Shown here: positions 39,889 to 48,031 of the stretch, one piece after another
Layout of the letters: each line of letters begins with the position of its first letter
How positions within the stretch are numbered: position 1 is the first letter of the stretch
Source of the DNA: Bradyrhizobium sp. S69
Lineage (GTDB): Bacteria > Pseudomonadota > Alphaproteobacteria > Rhizobiales > Xanthobacteraceae
Reading direction: 5' to 3'
Assembly: GCF_009766005.1 (NCBI RefSeq)
Contig: NZ_LMUK01000016.1
Span: 1-49,237, forward strand
DNA: 49,237 bases
Program-made: the position numbers and the translations under genes
Notes under the pieces: generated by a model
What the model was told of the DNA's origin: nothing
The model's database searches: none
Seen by the model: only the letters and a program-made list of their open reading frames with translations

Positions 39889-40527
39889 ATGAGCAATCCC
39901 CCGACCGAGAGACGAGCGCGCAAGGCCAAGGCGCGAAAGTACTACCTCATGAGCCAGAACTTCAGGATCGGCGGCAAGGCCGGCTTTGAGGTTCAGAACC
40001 TGGCGGCCTTGCTGGATGGCAGGAGAGTCCTTGGTTCGCCAATTGGCAAACGAGGTTTCGGCAAGTTCGATGAGGTACCCAAAGTCCTGGTCGACAAATC
40101 TCTTGGCCGCAATCTTCGAGACCTGGAACAGTATCATGAATATTGGCTCGTATCCGACAAACTAAAGATGACGCTTGAAGCAGTTGATCCCGCTGGAGTC
40201 GTCTTCGTCAAATGCAATGTTCGGAATCGCGATGGGAGTGAGGGACCGGTCTACTGGCTCTGTGACGTCGTGCGGGTTCGGGACGCGGTCGACGAAGGAT
40301 CATCTCGGGTCAAGGTGGAACAGAGATCTTATCAAGGGCAGCCATGGAAAGGTTACAGTCTGCTCGGCGGGGCCAGTCTCATTTTTAGAGAAGAGGTTGT
40401 TGGGCCCGCCCACATCTTTCGAATGCGCTACCTGGTGCCACAGGTCATCTGCGATCAGGAACTGAGGGATGCGTGCAAGCAATCGGCTCTGAAGGGCATC
40501 ACATTCCAAGATGCTGCCGATTATTGA
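39889..40527 (+). CDS. Imm11-like (DUF1629) immunity protein
   Basis: 212 residues. A basic N-terminus (TERRARKAKARKYY) leads to a globular domain. The end (AHIFRMRYLVPQVICDQELR, then DACKQSALKGITFQDA) matches the C-terminal signature of the Imm11/DUF1629 immunity family, which protects against polymorphic or T6SS-linked toxins. No toxin, T6SS or CDI gene is in view, so it is an orphan here. Its sequence looks less GC-rich than the flanking genes, consistent with transfer. AGAGGGA precedes the ATG. Confidence 0.7.
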   Translation: MSNPPTERRARKAKARKYYLMSQNFRIGGKAGFEVQNLAALLDGRRVLGSPIGKRGFGKFDEVPKVLVDKSLGRNLRDLEQYHEYWLVSDKLKMTLEAVDPAGVVFVKCNVRNRDGSEGPVYWLCDVVRVRDAVDEGSSRVKVEQRSYQGQPWKGYSLLGGASLIFREEVVGPAHIFRMRYLVPQVICDQELRDACKQSALKGITFQDAADY

Positions 40528-40577
40528 TTGGATGGGCGACCGGCCCGGCGATGCGCGGCGGTTCCTGAACCATTGAC

Positions 40578-41555
40578 TTAGCCGATCTTGATGTTGGCTT
40601 GCTTCACGACCTTGCCCCAGCGCTCGGTCTGCTCGTGGACAAACGCCAAAAATTGTTCCGGCGTGGTTGGCCGGCTCGCGATATTGAGCTGCTCGAAGCG
40701 ATCCTTGACCTCGGGCGAAGCGATCGCCCGGTTGATCGCGCCGTTGAGGGTGGCGATGATGGCCGGCGGCGTGCCATGCGGCACGAACACGCCGTTCCAT
40801 TCATAGGCCTCGAAGCCGGGCAGCGTCTCCGACACCGCGGGAATATCCGGCAGGCTTTTCAGCCGGCCCTTGCCGGTGTGGGCGATGGCCTTGAGCTGGC
40901 CGCTCTGGATCATGCCGACCACCGACGAGCCGTTGGAAAAGAAAAACTTCACCTGGCCTGCGATCACATCGTTCAGCGCCAGGCTGCCGCCGCGATAGGG
41001 CACATGGTTGACCTTGACGCCGGTCATGAAACGAAAAAGCTCGAGCGACAGATGCTGCAGCGTGCCGTTGCCCGACGATGCCATGTCGATGCCGCCGGGG
41101 GCCGCCTTGGCGTAAGCGATGAGGTCGGCCAAATTGTTCACCGGCACCGATGGCGTCACCACCAGGATATTCGGCACCAGCGACACCAGGGCGACCGGAT
41201 CGAAATCCCTGTCGTAGTCGAACGGGAGGTTTGCATAGAGCGCGCCGTTGACCGAATAGGCGGTGGCGTCGTGCAGGATGCTGTAGCCGTCGGGCGTGGC
41301 CTTCGCGACCAGCGCTTCACCGATGGTGCCGCCGGCCCCGCCGCGATTTTCGATGACGAATTGCTGGCCCAGCAAGTTGCCGACCGTGGCGTAGAGGATG
41401 CGCGCGGTGGTGTCGGCGCCGCCGGCCGGCGGATAAGGCACCATCACCGACACCGGGCGGTTCGGCCAAATGGCCTGGGCGCGGACAGGCGGGACGAACG
41501 GCGCGGCAGCCATTCCGGCTAGCAGCGCGCGGCGCGAAAGCGGTCTCCTCGGCAT
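40578..41555 (-). CDS. Bug/TctC family tripartite tricarboxylate transporter substrate-binding protein
   Basis: 325 residues. The N-terminus has a Tat-type signal, SRRALL at 7-12, with cleavage near Ala26 (VRAQ). RPVSVMVPYPPAGGADTTAR is the Bug family signature, followed by VIENRGGAGGTIG, and MASSGNGTLQHLS. It is periplasmic and captures carboxylates or related ligands. No TctA or TctB membrane genes are adjacent, so it is an orphan, as is common for this expanded family. A dispersed repeat lies directly upstream of the start. Confidence 0.94.
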   Translation of the reverse strand: MPRRPLSRRALLAGMAAAPFVPPVRAQAIWPNRPVSVMVPYPPAGGADTTARILYATVGNLLGQQFVIENRGGAGGTIGEALVAKATPDGYSILHDATAYSVNGALYANLPFDYDRDFDPVALVSLVPNILVVTPSVPVNNLADLIAYAKAAPGGIDMASSGNGTLQHLSLELFRFMTGVKVNHVPYRGGSLALNDVIAGQVKFFFSNGSSVVGMIQSGQLKAIAHTGKGRLKSLPDIPAVSETLPGFEAYEWNGVFVPHGTPPAIIATLNGAINRAIASPEVKDRFEQLNIASRPTTPEQFLAFVHEQTERWGKVVKQANIKIG

Positions 41556-41578
41556 CGCTCATCCCCGTGATTTTGTTC

Positions 41579-41681
41579 TGGAGCCTTTTCCGTTCCGATG
41601 GAATCGGAACGGGGCTCTAGTCTTTTGTTTGACGCGTTTTCTTCACGCGAACCGGCGCCCACTTCGCTCGAAAACGCTATA
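41579..41681 (-). repeat. Dispersed ~105-bp repeat, copy B
   Basis: This is the reverse complement of the block at 3229-3333 with few differences, including the perfect hairpin around CGTTCCGAT/ATCGGAACG. It lies 23 bp upstream of the Bug gene start and in the same orientation relative to that gene as copy A is to the ABC exporter. Confidence 0.88.
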
Positions 41682-41711
41682 GTGGACGTAGAACAAGCGA
41701 TCGGCGGCAAG

Positions 41712-42140
41712 TCAATTTGGCGCGGATGCGGCCGCTTTGCCGATTCGGCCGAGATGGGTGAACCCGAAGCCGGCAGAGTATTTCAGGCCGTAGCCGAGCG
41801 TGCGGTCGAAGCCGATATGGGCGAGCCAGATCATCGAGATCGACAGCAGCAGCGGGGCTTCCATGCCAAATCCCGAGATCATCAGTGCCATCGGCGCCAT
41901 GTAGCTGTGCGCGGCGTTATAGATCATGGCGCCGAATTTCGGCCCCGAAAGATAGGCCACGAAGCTGATATCCGGCACGAAGAACAGGATAGCGTAGATC
42001 CACCATGAGCCGCCCCAGACCGCGTAAAGCAGCGTCATTCCGGCACACAGCGTCAGCCCTTCCAGCCGCAGCATGGTGCGCAAGCCCCCGGTTACGGCGC
42101 CGGTGGCCTCGGTCGCGGTCGCATCAGTCGGCTCATTCAT
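41712..42140 (-). CDS. DUF4260 family membrane protein
   Basis: 142 residues from the ATG at 42140, which has AGGGA seven bases upstream; a start 75 bases earlier lacks this. After a soluble Thr/Ala-rich N-terminus, three or four hydrophobic segments are seen ([56 protein letters not shown]). [20 protein letters not shown] is the DUF4260 signature. Its function is unknown. It is divergent from pccB. Confidence 0.85.
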   Translation of the reverse strand: MNEPTDATATEATGAVTGGLRTMLRLEGLTLCAGMTLLYAVWGGSWWIYAILFFVPDISFVAYLSGPKFGAMIYNAAHSYMAPMALMISGFGMEAPLLLSISMIWLAHIGFDRTLGYGLKYSAGFGFTHLGRIGKAAASAPN

Positions 42141-42280
42141 GTCCGGTTCCCTTCGGATTCCCCGGTCATTGTACCCCATACCGCCCTCGAATCGATGACC
42201 TCCAGCCCCCTGCAAAGCAGGTTTCCTGCCGGGAAAAGGCCGTGTTAGAACCCGGTCAAATCGAGCGGGAAGCGAGTGAC

Positions 42281-43813
42281 ATGAAAGATATCCTGGATAC
42301 CCTTGAAGACCGGCGCGCCGGCGCCAAGCTTGGCGGCGGCGAAAAGCGCGTCGAGGCGCAGCATGCCCGCGGCAAGCTGACCGCGCGGGAGCGCATCGAG
42401 CTGTTGCTCGACAAGGGATCGTTCGAGGAATTCGACATGTTCGTCGAGCACCGCTCGACCGAATTCGGCATGGAGAAGAACAAGGTCCCCGGCGATGGCG
42501 TCGTCACCGGTTGGGGCACCGTCAACGGCCGCAAGACCTTTGTCTTCGCCAAGGATTTTACCGTGTTCGGCGGCTCGCTGTCGGAGACTCACGCGCAGAA
42601 GATCGTCAAGATCCAGGACATGGCGATGAAGGCGAGGGCGCCGATCATCGGTCTGTACGATGCCGGCGGCGCGCGCATCCAGGAAGGCGTCGCCGCGCTC
42701 GCGGGCTATTCCTATGTGTTCCGCCGCAACGTCATCGCCTCGGGCGTGATCCCGCAGATCTCCGTCATCATGGGCCCTTGCGCCGGCGGCGACGTCTATT
42801 CGCCGGCGATGACCGACTTCATCTTCATGGTGAAGAACACCAGCTACATGTTCGTGACCGGTCCGGATGTGGTGAAGACCGTCACCAACGAGGTCGTCAC
42901 CGCCGAGGAACTCGGCGGCGCCAGCGTGCACGCGACGCGCTCCTCGATCGCGGACGGCGCGTTCGAGAACGATGTTGAGACGCTGTTGCAGATGCGCCGG
43001 TTGATCGACTTCCTGCCGTCCAACAACACCGACGGCGTGCCGGAATGGCCGAGCTTTGACGATATCGGCCGGGTCGATATGTCCCTGGATACGCTGATCC
43101 CCGACAATCCGAACAAGCCCTACGACATGAAGGAATTGATTCTCAAGGTCGTCGACGAGGGCGATTTCTTCGAAATCTCCGAAACTTTTGCCAAGAACAT
43201 CGTCACGGGTTTCGGCCGCATCGCCGGCCGCACGGTGGGTTTCGTCGCTAACCAGCCGATGGTGCTGGCGGGCGTGCTCGACTCGGACGCCTCGCGCAAG
43301 GCGGCGCGCTTCGTGCGCTTCTGCGATGCCTTCAACATCCCGATCGTGACGTTCGTCGACGTGCCGGGCTTCCTGCCGGGCACCGCGCAGGAATATGGCG
43401 GGCTGATCAAGCACGGCGCCAAACTGCTGTTCGCCTATTCGCAATGCACGGTCCCCCTGGTGACGGTGATCACGCGCAAGGCCTATGGCGGCGCGTTCGA
43501 CGTGATGGCCTCAAAGGAAATCGGCGCCGACATGAATTACGCCTGGCCGACCGCGCAGATCGCGGTGATGGGCGCCAAGGGTGCTGTGGAAATCATCTTC
43601 CGCAGCGATATCGGCGACGCCGAAAAAATCGCCGCGCGCACCAAGGAATACGAAGACCGCTTTCTGTCGCCCTTCATTGCCGCCGAGCGCGGCTACATCG
43701 ACGACGTCATCATGCCGCATTCGACCAGGAAGCGGATCGCACGGGCGCTGGCGATGCTGAAGGACAAGAAGGTCGAGATGCCGGCGAAGAAGCACGACAA
43801 TTTGCCGTTGTGA
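42281..43813 (+). CDS. pccB: Propionyl-CoA carboxylase beta subunit (carboxyltransferase)
   Basis: 510 residues from the ATG at 42281. It is the carboxyltransferase of biotin-dependent acyl-CoA carboxylases: the first crotonase-fold domain has [15 protein letters not shown] and [17 protein letters not shown], the second has [19 protein letters not shown] and [15 protein letters not shown], which form the oxyanion-hole regions. With a biotin-carrying alpha subunit (not in this window) it converts propionyl-CoA to methylmalonyl-CoA. The last 20 residues, from [10 protein letters not shown], are duplicated as a decayed DNA copy at 44357-44416. The GIY-YIG gene starts one base after the stop. Confidence 0.96.
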   Translation: MKDILDTLEDRRAGAKLGGGEKRVEAQHARGKLTARERIELLLDKGSFEEFDMFVEHRSTEFGMEKNKVPGDGVVTGWGTVNGRKTFVFAKDFTVFGGSLSETHAQKIVKIQDMAMKARAPIIGLYDAGGARIQEGVAALAGYSYVFRRNVIASGVIPQISVIMGPCAGGDVYSPAMTDFIFMVKNTSYMFVTGPDVVKTVTNEVVTAEELGGASVHATRSSIADGAFENDVETLLQMRRLIDFLPSNNTDGVPEWPSFDDIGRVDMSLDTLIPDNPNKPYDMKELILKVVDEGDFFEISETFAKNIVTGFGRIAGRTVGFVANQPMVLAGVLDSDASRKAARFVRFCDAFNIPIVTFVDVPGFLPGTAQEYGGLIKHGAKLLFAYSQCTVPLVTVITRKAYGGAFDVMASKEIGADMNYAWPTAQIAVMGAKGAVEIIFRSDIGDAEKIAARTKEYEDRFLSPFIAAERGYIDDVIMPHSTRKRIARALAMLKDKKVEMPAKKHDNLPL

Positions 43814-43814
43814 G

Positions 43815-44249
43815 ATGGCGGCCGGCGAAATCACTTGCGAATTAAGACTGGCTTGGGCCGCCCTTGGTTCAATTCGGAAAGATTTGGACGGGAAAATCCA
43901 ATTTCCTCCAGCTGGGAGCAGATGTGGCGTCTACCGATTCTTGGTCCATCGAAGTGATGGCTCAAGAGCTGTATACGTTGGTGAAGCGGAAAATCTTCAA
44001 AGGAGGTTTGCGCACTACCGCAATCCAGGACCGTCTCAACCGACCAATCAAAGGGTCAATGCGTTGTTTGCCGAAGTACTTTCTTTGGGGGGCAGTATTG
44101 ACGTTGAGATAGTAACTGACAAAGCGTGGATTCGGACGAGCGGCACCGAGCAGGTCGCGGACCTCAGCCGAAAGGACGTCCGTCGACTGTTCGAGAATTT
44201 CATCTTGGTGACGCAGAGGGTTGCGGAGATCGAAGATCTGAACAGATAG
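43815..44249 (+). CDS. GIY-YIG nuclease family protein, probably inserted
   Basis: 144 residues. The GIY-YIG signature is visible as CGVYRF (37-42) and VYVGEA (53-58), with the expected catalytic Arg63 in NLQRRF and a C-terminal Glu127 in LFENFIL, so the nuclease site looks complete. The N-terminal 30 residues form a short unknown region. It is visibly more AT-rich than pccB, starts one base after the pccB stop, and lies between two copies of the pccB 3' end together with a dispersed repeat. Whether it is a mobile or restriction-type nuclease is not known. Confidence 0.82.
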   Translation: MAAGEITCELRLAWAALGSIRKDLDGKIQFPPAGSRCGVYRFLVHRSDGSRAVYVGEAENLQRRFAHYRNPGPSQPTNQRVNALFAEVLSLGGSIDVEIVTDKAWIRTSGTEQVADLSRKDVRRLFENFILVTQRVAEIEDLNR

Positions 44250-44255
44250 CGAGAC

Positions 44256-44348
44256 GTAGCCCGGATGAGCGTAGCGATATCCGGGGCTGACTGTTGGGGA
44301 CTACGATCGAGGCTGATACCCGCATGTCGCTTCGCTCATGCGGGCTAC
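44256..44348. repeat. Dispersed GTAGCCCGGATGAGCG repeat, copy 2
   Basis: It begins GTAGCCCGGATGAGCG and ends CGCTTCGCTCATGCGGGCTAC, an imperfect inverted repeat with a longer centre than copy 1 at 27396-27467. It lies seven bases after the GIY-YIG stop and eight bases before the duplicate pccB tail. Confidence 0.88.
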
Positions 44349-44356
44349 ACGCCTGA

Positions 44357-44416
44357 CGATGCTGAAAGACAAGAAGGCGAAAATGCCGACGATAAAAGCA
44401 CGACAATTTTCCGTTG
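44357..44416 (+). pseudogene. Decayed second copy of the pccB 3' end
   Basis: Aligned by eye with the true pccB end at 43752-43810, about 50 of 60 positions match with one extra base. The segment encodes MLKDKKAKMP and then loses frame. Most substitutions in this copy are towards A or T, as expected for unselected sequence. It is most simply the displaced original 3' end of pccB, or a remnant of a duplication. Confidence 0.85.
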
Positions 44417-44443
44417 TAGCAATCATTAATTAGGCGACGGGTC

Positions 44444-44953
44444 ATGCAAAATCAGCCCGGCTTCCTCGTGGTGCTGTTTTGGCTGATTATCGGCTTGGCA
44501 TCCGTTTATGCATTGCAGCGTTGGCGTGCGAACGCAACGCCAAAAGCACAATGGACAGCCGACCGAACCATTCTGGAGCTAAGCTTCGAGGGCGAGCGGG
44601 TGATTATGAAGGAATTGATGCACGGCGCCACGCATGATGTGATCAAGATCGACGCTCACATTCACCATCTGGGCGTTGCCGCGGAATACGAGTGGATGCG
44701 TCGAAGACATCGGGGGAGCATCAAGGTCGAGCAATCGCTCCGGGCGATCAATGTGGCAAAAAGCGGAGAACGCGTGGTGTTCTTTGATGCGCTGGTCATC
44801 CGGCAAAGAAACGGAACGACGAAAGAACTGTATTTCGATATTTCGTCATTTTTTGGGGACGGGTATTCGTCGCCGCAGGTGGTCGCCGATTCACCCATGG
44901 TCGAGCAGATACGCGATCTTTATGAGAGCGTAGGGCGGATTAGCGCAGCGTAA
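44444..44953 (+). CDS. Membrane-anchored protein of unknown function
   Basis: 169 residues. An N-terminal hydrophobic helix (FLVVLFWLIIGLASVYAL, about 7-24) anchors a soluble domain of about 140 residues that is rich in charged residues (WTADRTILELSFEGERVIMK, then KSGERVVFFDALVIRQRNGT). No family is recognised. The last seven residues, VGRISAA, and the stop codon are encoded by the left end of a dispersed repeat, so the ancestral C-terminus was probably different. There is no strong ribosome binding site. Confidence 0.65.
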   Translation: MQNQPGFLVVLFWLIIGLASVYALQRWRANATPKAQWTADRTILELSFEGERVIMKELMHGATHDVIKIDAHIHHLGVAAEYEWMRRRHRGSIKVEQSLRAINVAKSGERVVFFDALVIRQRNGTTKELYFDISSFFGDGYSSPQVVADSPMVEQIRDLYESVGRISAA

Positions 44954-45010
44954 TCCGCCATGTTACCGGGTGACGACTGCGGCGGGTTACGCTACGCTAA
45001 CCCGCCCTAC
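44930..45010. repeat. Dispersed GTAGGGCGGATTAGCGCAGC repeat, copy 1
   Basis: 81 bp with an imperfect inverted structure: left arm GTAGGGCGGATTAGCG, right arm CGCTAACCCGCCCTAC. It provides the final codons and stop of the upstream gene. A sister copy lies at 46028-46112. Confidence 0.88.
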
Positions 45011-45079
45011 GAAATACGGGCCTAGGCTGATCTCCACTACGGAACTCGTAGACAAGAACAAAAATAGGGAGCCGCCCCC

Positions 45080-46051
45080 ATGCCCCGCCATCCTGATTTC
45101 GTGCCTCACGGCGTCATCCCGGCGGTGCTGCTGCCGTTCCACGAGGACTTGTCGATCGACGAGCAGAGCTTTCGGGCGCATCTGCGCGATGTCGCTGATG
45201 TGCAGGGGCTGTCAGCGATCACGATCAATGCGCACTCCACCGAGGTCGCTTCCTGTACTCGCGACGAGCAGCGCCGTGTGATGGAGATCACCGGCGAGGA
45301 AGTCGGCGGCGAATTGCCTGTTATTCACGGCATCTGGGCGGACGGCAGCCTGGAGGCGGCGCGGATCGCGCGCGAGGCGCAGGCCGGCGGGGCTTCGGCG
45401 CTGCTGGTGTTTCCGCCGGCGCCGTTCACGCTGGGGCAATCGGCCGCGATGGCGCTGGCGCATTTCAAGACCATTGCGGATGCGAGCGATCTGCCGCTGA
45501 TCGTGTTTCAATATCCGCTGGCGACGGGGCAGGGTTATCCGGCGGCGACGCTGGAGCGGCTGTTCGACGAGGTGCCGACCATCCGCGCCATCAAGGATTG
45601 GACGCCACTCGTGCCGCAACACGAGAGCCAGATCCGCGCGCTGCAAGCGCGCAAGCGTCCGATCAACGTGCTCTCCACCAACAGCGCGTGGCTGTTGAGC
45701 TCGCTGGTGCTCGGCTGCAACGGGCTGCTGTCCGGCAGCGGCAGCGTCATCGCCGACCTCCAGGCCAAACTCTATCGCGCCGTGAAGGCCAACGATCTCG
45801 CCGAAGCGTGCCGGCTGAATGACCGGATCTATCCGCTGGCGCGCGCCTTCTACGCCGATCCATTCGTCGACATGCACAACCGCATGAAGGAAGCGCTGGT
45901 GCTGCTCGGCAAGCTGCCGCGCGCGGTGGTGCGTCCGCCGCTGGTCAAGATCACGGAGCCGGAAATCGCGCGGATTAGGGATGCGCTGATCGAGGCGGAA
46001 TTGCTGGGTACTGGGACGCAACGTGGCGTAGGGTGGGTTAGCGCAGCGTAA
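45080..46051 (+). CDS. DapA/NAL family aldolase (dihydrodipicolinate synthase-like)
   Basis: 323 residues. VIPAVLLPFHEDLSIDEQSF begins a TIM-barrel of the DHDPS/N-acetylneuraminate lyase family. The Schiff-base lysine is Lys172 (AIKDW) and the catalytic tyrosine is Tyr145 (FQYPLATG). The pyruvate-binding Thr-Thr pair is not evident; NAHSTE occupies that place, so it is probably not DapA itself but a related aldolase or dehydratase of unknown substrate. The last seven residues, VGWVSAA, and the stop codon come from a dispersed repeat. Confidence 0.88.
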   Translation: MPRHPDFVPHGVIPAVLLPFHEDLSIDEQSFRAHLRDVADVQGLSAITINAHSTEVASCTRDEQRRVMEITGEEVGGELPVIHGIWADGSLEAARIAREAQAGGASALLVFPPAPFTLGQSAAMALAHFKTIADASDLPLIVFQYPLATGQGYPAATLERLFDEVPTIRAIKDWTPLVPQHESQIRALQARKRPINVLSTNSAWLLSSLVLGCNGLLSGSGSVIADLQAKLYRAVKANDLAEACRLNDRIYPLARAFYADPFVDMHNRMKEALVLLGKLPRAVVRPPLVKITEPEIARIRDALIEAELLGTGTQRGVGWVSAA

Positions 46052-46112
46052 CCCACCATCTTTGTGTGTGGACTTCCATCGGTGGGTTACGGCTTCGCCT
46101 AACCCACCCTAC
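46028..46112. repeat. Dispersed GTAGGGTGGGTTAGCGCAGC repeat, copy 2
   Basis: 85 bp with left arm GTAGGGTGGGTTAGCG and right arm CGCCTAACCCACCCTAC. It belongs to the same family as 44930-45010 and gives the aldolase gene its last seven codons and stop. Confidence 0.88.
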
Positions 46113-46141
46113 GAAGTGCGATGAGCATCAAGGAAAACAAC

Positions 46142-46459
46142 ATGCCGACAGCCGTTTTCATCGTTCGCGCCACCGTCGCCGATCCCGCCAAGCGCAAGGC
46201 GTTTGACGCCTGGTATGCAAGCGAGCATCTGCCGGACGCGACCAAATCGTTCGGGGTGACAAAAGCGTGGCGGTTCTGGAGCGTCACCGATCCGAGCCAG
46301 CATCAGGCGATGTATCAATTCACGGGTGAAGCCTCGCTCGAGCGCGCTGTCGGTGGCGCGGAGATGAAACGCCTGATCGCCGATTTCAACCGCGACTGGC
46401 CGGACGTGACGCGCACCCGCGAGACGCTGGTGCTGGCGGAGGAGTTTGGGGCGGGGTGA
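46142..46459 (+). CDS. Small dimeric alpha-beta barrel-like protein
   Basis: 105 residues from the ATG at 46142, which has AAGGA seven bases upstream; an ATG at 46121 would add seven residues but lacks a site. TAVFIVRATVADPAKRKAFD and WYASEHLPDATKSFGVTKAW, with RFWSV, resemble ferredoxin-like dimeric alpha-beta barrel proteins (EthD/DUF4286 type). No catalytic residues can be assigned. It might serve the preceding aldolase, but a repeat lies between them. Confidence 0.72.
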   Translation: MPTAVFIVRATVADPAKRKAFDAWYASEHLPDATKSFGVTKAWRFWSVTDPSQHQAMYQFTGEASLERAVGGAEMKRLIADFNRDWPDVTRTRETLVLAEEFGAG

Positions 46460-46471
46460 GCGCGTCATTGT

Positions 46472-46628
46472 CAGAGCCCGTGACGCTATCTCTGCCGTCA
46501 TCCTGAGGTGCGAGCTCTTGCGAGCCTCGAAGGATGGCCGCAAGCACCGAGCCGAACAGCATCCTTCGAGACGCGGCGAAGACGCCGCTCCTCAGGATGA
46601 CGGCAGAGATAGCTTCGCAGGCTCTCAG
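46472..46628. repeat. Dispersed repeat with long inverted arms (GAGCCTGTGACG / TCATCCTGAGG family)
   Basis: The left part (AGAGCCCGTGACGCTATCTC, then CGTCATCCTGAGGTGCGAGC and CGAAGGATGG) is mirrored on the right (CATCCTTCGAG, CTCAGGATGACGGCAGAGAT, GGCTCTCAG). A partial copy lies at 47248-47312. With the following non-coding bases it fills the 293-bp gap to the next gene. Confidence 0.75.
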
Positions 46629-46752
46629 ATGCGCGATTGGACACCCTAGCTCATCGCTTCGCGATGCCCCGGAACGAGTATCTTCTCGCCTTGAACCTAT
46701 CTCCACCGCGCCGCGACCAATGGAGCCGATGGTGGCGCGATAGGGGATTTTC

Positions 46753-47202
46753 ATGAAAAAATGGATCGGTGCGGCGACGATGCTGGTCGTCGCATGGCCG
46801 GCGCTTGCGGCCAATGTCGCAACCTGCACGCTCAGCGCAGACAAGAAGACGGTCACGGTGACCGCGAGCAATCCCTATCCGCAAGTGATGGCCTGTGAGG
46901 TGAATTGCGACATGGCGGTGCCCGACGGCTTCGCGACGGTGGTCTGCGTCAAGCCGGTGCCGGTCGGCTCGAAGGATTTCGTGATGTGCACCCACGTCGC
47001 CGCCGAAGGCCATTCCTATACAAGGGTAAAGGAAACCGAAGCGAACTGCCCGGACCCGGCGGCGCCGCCGGCAGCCACCAAAGCCGACACGACCAAAGAT
47101 GACGCCGACAGCGACGACGATGATGACGCCAAGGCGAACGAGAAGATGCAGAAGATGCTGAAGCAGGGGCAGGAATTTCTCGAGCGGCAGAAACAAAAAT
47201 AA
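46753..47202 (+). CDS. Secreted six-cysteine protein with acidic C-terminal region
   Basis: 149 residues. MKKWIGAATMLVVAWPALAA is a signal peptide cleaved near residue 20. The mature domain has six cysteines (25, 48, 52, 65, 79, 99), enough for three disulfides, then a Pro/Ala linker, an Asp-rich run (DDADSDDDDDAK) and a charged, probably helical end (NEKMQKMLKQGQEFLERQKQ). The acidic run could bind calcium or another cation; that is inference. No family is recognised. Confidence 0.75.
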   Translation: MKKWIGAATMLVVAWPALAANVATCTLSADKKTVTVTASNPYPQVMACEVNCDMAVPDGFATVVCVKPVPVGSKDFVMCTHVAAEGHSYTRVKETEANCPDPAAPPAATKADTTKDDADSDDDDDAKANEKMQKMLKQGQEFLERQKQK

Positions 47203-47684
47203 GGGAATTGATTGTTTTGTTTGTTACTCGCTGGCACGCCGTCAATCTCAGAGCCTGTGATGCAATCTCGGCGTCATCCTGAGGAGGCGCAATTGCGCAC
47301 CCTGGAGCACATTGATTATTGATTGAATCAGCCGCGATTTCCCTTCACCTCTCCCGTTGGGAGAGGTCGGCGCATGGCGCCGGGTGAGGGGTTAGGGCCT
47401 CTCGTTTGCTGTAAGAGCCCTCACCCGATTTGCGCCGGACGATGCTTCGCATCGCCGGGAGCAAATCGACCTCTCCCCGCCAGGGAGAGGTGAAGTGAAG
47501 CGCGCGGATAGCCCCGGAATGACGAGCGCATGACGCCGCGCGTTTGTGGTTGGACTTTCTCGCCGACGCGATGTGGCGAGGGTGATTTTCTATATGGGTG
47601 TTGGCCGGCTTCGGTTCATAATCCATTCATCTCCACACAGCGAACCTCTCCTTCCTGACTCATGACGTGAAGGGAGAAAATTGA
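47203..47684. other. Intergenic repeat region
   Basis: No gene is seen in these 482 bp. It contains a partial TCATCCTGAGG repeat (about 47248-47312) and a long imperfect palindrome at 47342-47495, with the arms CTTCACCTCTCCCGTTGGGA and TCCCCGCCAGGGAGAGGTGAAG and a CCCTCACCCGATTTGCG middle part. The stretch from 47500 to 47684 holds the promoter and leader of the His-rich protein. Confidence 0.7.
47342..47495. repeat. CCTCTCCC...GGGAGAGG palindromic repeat
   Basis: The outer arms CTTCACCTCTCCC (from about 47344) and GGGAGAGGTGAAG (ending 47495) are inverted copies; the inside carries further paired blocks (GGGTGAGGG with CCCTCACCC). This type is a widespread intergenic repeat in related genomes, to my recollection. 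Confidence 0.8.
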
Positions 47685-48008
47685 ATGCTGCTTCGTTCTG
47701 TTTTGAAATTGGCGATCGGAATGGCCGCGGGCGCTGCGGCGCTTGTCGGCGTGGCCAATGCCGCGCCGCTGGCACCGGCCTCTTCGGTGCAAATCGTGGC
47801 TCCGCAGGCGCAAGCCGCGCAGCCCGCTTTGGTCTCGCAGGCCGAGGTCGATCAACTGAAGCCGCAGCAGGTCCGCTGGGGCCATCATTGGCACCGTCAC
47901 CACGGGCACCGTCATCATTGGCGCCACCACCATTGGCATCACCGTCACGGGGGCTGGCATCACCGCCATTGGCACGGTCATCATCGGCATCATCATCACC
48001 GGCGCTAA
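47685..48008 (+). CDS. Secreted histidine-rich protein
   Basis: 107 residues. MLLRSVLKLAIGMAAGAAAL begins a signal peptide cleaved near Ala26 (ANA). An Ala/Gln/Val-rich spacer (about 27-64) leads to residues 65-107, where I count 24 His among 43, mixed with Trp, Arg and Gly. The region should bind divalent metals (zinc, nickel, copper), an inference from composition. AGGGAGA precedes the ATG and a 12-bp-stem terminator follows. The repetitive His codons make length variation likely. Confidence 0.78.
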   Translation: MLLRSVLKLAIGMAAGAAALVGVANAAPLAPASSVQIVAPQAQAAQPALVSQAEVDQLKPQQVRWGHHWHRHHGHRHHWRHHHWHHRHGGWHHRHWHGHHRHHHHRR

Positions 48009-48031
48009 GCGCCGGCGCGCAACCACGCAAA

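Noticed and set aside
43864..44112. A frame inside the GIY-YIG gene in another phase
   Set aside because: It lacks the GIY-YIG residues and has no start signal; the 43815 frame explains the region.
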